Shown here: positions 59,805 through 64,000 of the stretch, in pieces
How the letters are laid out: each line of letters begins with the position of its first letter
How positions within the stretch are numbered: the stretch's first letter is position 1
NCBI GenBank assembly: GCA_030544215.1
Contig: JARZZO010000009.1
Location: 52,013,129-52,077,128, forward strand
DNA length: 64,000 bases
Reading direction: 5' to 3'
Origin: Zantedeschia hybrid cultivar
Lineage: Eukaryota; Streptophyta; Magnoliopsida; Alismatales; Araceae
The notes under the pieces: generated by a model
What the model saw: the letters and a program-made list of their open reading frames with translations, nothing else
The model's database searches: none
Told to the model about the DNA's origin: nothing
Translations under genes and position numbers: made by a program

Positions 59805-62048
59805 TAATGTTTAGATTTCTTTTTCTGAGCACGGGTGAGCCTGGTGCTCTTTTGCTGGGCCGAAGTTAAAGTACTGGAAGTATCATGTATGCCATCATCA
59901 CAAGTAGTTTGAGATTCATTAGTGGCAGAGAAGGATTGCCTAAATTTATGTATCTCAATTAATTGTTTAGCATCATCGCTGTGTTTGGGACTATCCAGAT
60001 TTAAAGCCTCAATACTAGGTATATGGGCCACATCATGAGAAGCAGATTGGATTAAAGGATGGCAATTCTGCTCAATAGGAAGGTAAGCGGAAGATATCAC
60101 CTGAGTATCGACCCTTAAAGACGTTTGGACTTCTGTGATCGGCAAAGAAGCAGCAGCATCCTCCAAGTGACCCTGATCAACTGAGTCAGCATCAACCAGA
60201 ACCATGGAATTAATAGTATGCAGATCTCTAGTGTTGAGAACACTATAAGGGCTGGGGATGATGGAGTCCTCTGAATTGAGCTTGCATGGGAGTTTAGAGA
60301 CAGATATCACCTGATTATCGACGCTATGAGACGATAAAACTTCCATGCCTGCAGCATCAATGTTGTCCTGGGTAGCTTTTAGTTGGTCCAAGTTGTCCAA
60401 TGCTCGATCCCCCACAGTAACGAGAGTAGAATTAGAATCTGGGCCAGAAATAGGTGTGTGAACATGACCATCAGTTAAGTGATTGTTGCTCACCAGGGAC
60501 TCCTGGTGCTGGGGGTGTGAAGCTGCAGGGTGATGCATATGGTCAGGATGCCCCCAGCACCAGTAGCCTGTTCAAGAATATCAGTGATGGTGGTTGCATC
60601 AGTTGCTTGCTCTGTGGTTGGGACTTCAACAGTTAAGTCCAGCGATTGGTGGCGCTGTGGGTTTGTGGTAGACAGGCTTTGCAGAGCAGAAATATGTTTC
60701 CCAGCAGCGGTAATCTGTTCGTCTGCATTCAGAAGGTCTGTGAGACAGGCAGCAGCAGGGGCTAACGCTTGTTGGCAGGCAAGACTTAAGGGCTCAAGAT
60801 CTAGGCTCGGCCCATTAAAGGAGGAGATGACATCTTGCAGCACGGGCAAGTGGGCCTGGTCCTTGGGCTGAGGCAGAGCAGCAGAATCGCAGGGTGGGAA
60901 TTGCAAATCCACAGCCGAACAAGAGGACTTATGGTGAACACCTGGCAGGCATGCATGCAGGGCATCATGTTGGGGCTGATCAGCAGCAGTTTGGGCTGAG
61001 ATTTTCTGGAGATTGGGACTTGAGGCCTCGAGTTCTGGGCTCGGCCCAATAAGGGAGGTAATACCAAATTGTTGCGCAGGCAAATGGGCCTGGTCCCTGG
61101 GCTGAGGCGAAACACCGTGACCATCGGGCGAGCTCGTGTGCATGGGCACAGGGATCAAAGAGTGCAGATCTTCAGCCAGACACGAGGACATCTGTCGAAC
61201 ACCTGGCGTGCATGCATGCGGAGTAGTACGCGGAGGCCGATCAACAGCGATGGAGGCGTTGGCCAACATAGGAGCCAACGTGGGGCTTTGCATGGGCTCA
61301 GCGGCCAGAAATACGCCAGCAGATGTCGTTGGAGATAGACGACTAACATCTGGCGGAGTATCCTGCTGAGAAATCTCGGTGGTGCTCGGAGGCGATTCCA
61401 GAGCATCCCTTCCAGCCACGGTCATCATCGGCAGGGTGGATATGCGACCTTGAGGCTGTGTCGGGCCAGGCAAGGGAGCATACTGAGGAGGGGTATTCTC
61501 AGTTGGGGGGATCACAGCCGGTTCTTGCCGGGCATCTCCGGCAGTGTCTCCGAGATCATGCCCGTCTATAGGAGGCCTGAGCACATCAAAGGGATTAATA
61601 TTTGTGACTGGCGTTTGGTTACGACTGGGGCCAGGATCTTTGTGAACCCATCGCTGGGTGTAGCTCGTAGGGCCACGCAGAAGCTTCTTCGTTCCTCCTG
61701 AGGGTTGGGCCAAACTAGGGAGCCGGATCACCTGAGTATCACCAGTGCAGTTCTCGGAAGAAGTCCGCACCCTCTCTGGTTGTGCAGCGACCCCAGCACC
61801 ATCCTCGCTCGCCAGATTCGAAGGTTGCTGAGGGGGCTCCGAAGAGGAAGGGCCGTGGATGGTTTTCTTGTGAGATTCCTGGGGGCTCATGCTCTTGGTA
61901 GTCTTGCGGCACGTTGAAGAGGAGTGACCCAGAAGCCTGCAGGCAATGCAATAAGGAGGGAGCGGGGGGTACAGGATTTCTTGAAAATATCCTGTGTTAC
62001 CCATCCCAATCCAGATACGAGACGGACAGTGCTTGAGGACGTCGAGCT
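59804..62048 (-). pseudogene. LINE ORF1 (RNA-binding), 5' truncated
   Basis: It opens at the truncation with LDVLKHCPSRIWIGMG, the segment that precedes the zinc knuckle in plant L1 ORF1. The knuckle CIACRLLGHSSSTC has CX2CX4HX4C spacing. The upstream DUF4283-type part is missing. The remainder is long, P/S/T/Q-rich and poorly conserved. A frameshift between 60490 and 60538 separates it from the last part, which ends KKKSKH. Its TAA overlaps the ORF2 ATG by one base (TAATG). Confidence 0.8.
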
Positions 62049-62888
62049 CCTTATTGCTAATATAGTTATTAATAGTTAAATTAGTTATTAATAGTCTAAT
62101 TGTTAGATTGTGTGTGTGTTTGACTGTTGGCTCCAGTCAAACTTATTGTGCTATCTATGACCACACTAATGACATGTATGAGATGCATTGTTTTCTTTTG
62201 ATTATGAATCAAAGCAGGTATAGTATTTACTAAATATATACGATATATTTATACTATCACCTAGGAGAGACCAAGATAAAAGTTATCTAAATATCCTCGT
62301 CTAAACTCTAAGCCGTAACGTGAGTAGTTTAGAACTTACCACGTGGTCCACCATCGTTAGAGTCATAGGACTCGATTCATTTAGGCAAGTTTGTTGTGCT
62401 ACCACAAGGCCTGTTTAATTGTGAGGAGAGACTGTGGCTATGGCATTAGATGCCTATTTGATCGGGGTAGAGGAACCATATAGCTTTGTTGTGCTATCCA
62501 CAAGGGCTGCATGCAAATCTATGCTCGTCTCGTAACGATGGTTAGCTTAGACCTAAATTAGTGGCTTGTTGTACTATCCACAAGGCCATTAAAACTCTAG
62601 GGACCGAAGCTATGATCGGATATTGCAAGGAGTTGCAAGTCCCATGAGTTGGGTGCTCTTTGATTGTATTACAGTTTGTTGTGCTATCCACAAGGCTGTA
62701 CTGCAAGTCATTGAGATTCTGATCCCCACTAGGAGACTGTCGGCGTCTCCCGTTCTGTATAGCTGAGGGTTATACAGTCCGTCAAAAATTAGTGGGAGTT
62801 AAAACTTGATCAAAAGACCATGTCTTGTTTTAAAAATTAATAATTGAACATATGCTGAATAGATTTCACTTATCTCCTGAAGAGACTT
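62049..62888 (+). other. Copia leader, part 2, with repeated stem-loop words
   Basis: After the AT-rich remnant, a word close to TTGTTGTGCTATCCACAAGG recurs at 62391-62410 (shortened), 62486-62505, 62566-62585 and 62676-62695, with a diverged copy at 62142-62163. TTGTG and CACAA within it are complementary around CTATC. No ORF is seen. Confidence 0.75.
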
Positions 62889-64000
62889 ATGTCATCGAAT
62901 AACCCACTCCGTGGCATACTTGATGCCAAACTTATGACTGGCCTGAACTACTTGGATGAGTTCAGAAACCTGAAGAGTGTCTTCAGATCTGAGCACATTG
63001 CCTATGTCCTTGGAGCTGATCCTTCTGCTGAACCGGCATTGGATGCCCTTGACGCAAAGATAGAACAAGCTGACGATAAAAGATCAAAGGACAAAGATAA
63101 AAGAGTAGTAAAAGGTGACTGCTTTTACTATAAGCAGCAGGGTCACTGGAAGAGGAACTGCAAGGAGTTCCTAAACGATAAAGGTTATGGAAAGGTGAAG
63201 CTGTCTAGAGCTTCAGATATCTATATGATAGAGATCAACTTGTCAGTAAGAGATTCCATATCTTGGGTATTAGATATCGGATGTGCTTCTCATATCTGCC
63301 ATGATGTGCAGATGCTGACAAGTAAGCGAAAGCTGAGAAAAGGCGAGGTGAAATTGAGGCTTGGAAACGGCACAAAAGCTGCAGCGATTGCTGTAGGGAC
63401 AACAAACCTTAAACTTCCATCTGGATACGTCTTATTATTAGAAGATTGTTATTATGTTCCTAGCATAATAAAGAACATCGTATCAGTGTCTTGTTTGGAC
63501 AAGATAGGATATAGGTTGACGATAGAACATAGAAGTTGTTTGATTTATTATGGTAATAAATCAATAGCTTCGGCGTCTTTAGTCAACGGTCTATATCTCT
63601 TAGATGTTTCTTATTACAATCTTCAAATTGATAATGTTCGTAAGAAGAGCAAGAATTGTGTGAACCAAGCCTACATGTGGCATTATAGACTTGGACATAT
63701 TAATGAAAGCAGGTTGCATAAGCATGGTTATTTAACAACATTCGATTATGAATCGTTTGCGACATGTGAATCCTGCCTTATGGGAAAGATGGAAAAATCT
63801 CCATTTACTGGACATGGAGAACGTGCCAAAGATATTTTGGAACTAATACATTCGGATGTATGTGGTCCAATGTCCACCCAAGCCAAATGTGGCTTTTCTT
63901 ACTTCATCACGTTCACCGATGACTTCTCAAGATTCGGCTATGTGTACTTAATGAAGTACAAGTTGGAAGCATTTGAGAAGTTCAAGGAGTTCAAGAATGA
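62889..64000 (+). CDS. Ty1/copia polyprotein, partial: truncated gag, protease, GAG-pre-integrase, integrase start
   Basis: It is open from the ATG at 62889 to the window edge (370 codons). After MSSNNPLRGILDAKL come NYLDEFRNLKSVF and AYVLGADPSAEP, the start of the copia capsid domain. The rest of the capsid is missing, and the frame passes directly to a knuckle CFYYKQQGHWKRNC. The protease has WVLDIGCASHICHD, with DIG in place of DTG. The GAG-pre-integrase domain shows MWHYRLGHINESRL and CESCLMGKM. The integrase starts IHSDVCGPMS and FITFTDDFSRFGYVYLM, with the first two catalytic-type Asp residues present. Frame conservation despite the gag deletion suggests a clean internal loss. Confidence 0.88.
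   Translation, partial: MSSNNPLRGILDAKLMTGLNYLDEFRNLKSVFRSEHIAYVLGADPSAEPALDALDAKIEQADDKRSKDKDKRVVKGDCFYYKQQGHWKRNCKEFLNDKGYGKVKLSRASDIYMIEINLSVRDSISWVLDIGCASHICHDVQMLTSKRKLRKGEVKLRLGNGTKAAAIAVGTTNLKLPSGYVLLLEDCYYVPSIIKNIVSVSCLDKIGYRLTIEHRSCLIYYGNKSIASASLVNGLYLLDVSYYNLQIDNVRKKSKNCVNQAYMWHYRLGHINESRLHKHGYLTTFDYESFATCESCLMGKMEKSPFTGHGERAKDILELIHSDVCGPMSTQAKCGFSYFITFTDDFSRFGYVYLMKYKLEAFEKFKEFKN

Larger units (their letters stand above)
55498..62048 (-). mobile_element. L1-type LINE, 5' truncated, inserted in the copia leader
   Basis: The minus-strand 3' end is an A-rich tail (T-runs at 55498-55532 on the plus strand). ORF1 is cut inside its coding region at the 5' end near 62048, typical of incomplete target-primed reverse transcription. 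The AT-rich tract on both sides is the same sequence type, so the target is clear. A possible duplication is AGTTAAATT (55490-55498 and 62074-62082), but the simple target makes this weak. Confidence 0.88.

Noticed and set aside
55490..62082. AGTTAAATT as a firm target-site duplication of the LINE
   Set aside because: The target is an AT-rich array full of this word, so a match by chance is likely and the exact 5' border is unclear.

Overview
This window is angiosperm nuclear DNA, probably eudicot, and it is almost entirely transposable elements. The evidence is Ty3/gypsy elements of the Tat and Athila lineages, a Ty1/copia element, an L1-type LINE and plant-specific accessory domains (plant mobile domain, and a DUF7745-like domain). 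I found no host single-copy gene, tRNA, rRNA or CRISPR array that I can defend.

The left part is a stack of insertions dated by nesting. A Tekay/Del-like element (called E0 here; LTR end at 3361, primer site, broken gag) was entered near 3791 by R0, a Tat-lineage element lying on the minus strand. R0 carries two plus-strand, intron-containing accessory genes. N2, a gag-only LTR retrotransposon, landed inside the last exon of R0's second gene (11130-50732, target duplication GCTTT). N1, a 19.9-kb Tat-lineage element related to R0, then landed in the left LTR of N2 (11479-31370, duplication GGCCC). N3, an Athila-type element, landed in the right LTR of N2 (35471-48207, duplication TGCCA). R0 resumes at 50738 and breaks off at about 52412.

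The right part starts with the last residues of a copia polyprotein, one complete copia LTR (52541-54104), a primer-binding site and a long leader split by a 6.5-kb LINE on the minus strand (55498-62048). A copia coding region (62889 onward) then runs off the window with a deleted gag.

The most unusual signal is not a gene. About 66 short inverted repeats share one geometry: an 11-nt arm (consensus TRAANNGCGTC), exactly 10 nt of variable sequence, then the arm's reverse complement. They occur in the LTRs, gene-upstream regions and first PMD introns of R0 and N1, and in the LTRs of the unrelated element N2. I saw none in N3, the copia element or the LINE. Homologous places in R0 and N1 keep the arms and the 10-nt distance while the 10 nt themselves diverge.

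The second main point is the antisense cargo. In both R0 and N1 the plus-strand genes lie between integrase and the element's 3' LTR, opposite to gag-pol, and keep spliceosomal introns. Antisense introns are not removed from the element's genomic RNA, so the introns can survive reverse transcription. The DUF7745-like gene of N1 is fully open while gag and pol of the same element are broken. Its differences from the R0 copy look mainly synonymous where I compared codons, which points to past selection on the protein. Much of the decay in R0 and N1 is CAG to TAG stops and CAG to CAA splice-acceptor losses, as expected from deamination at CHG-methylated sites.
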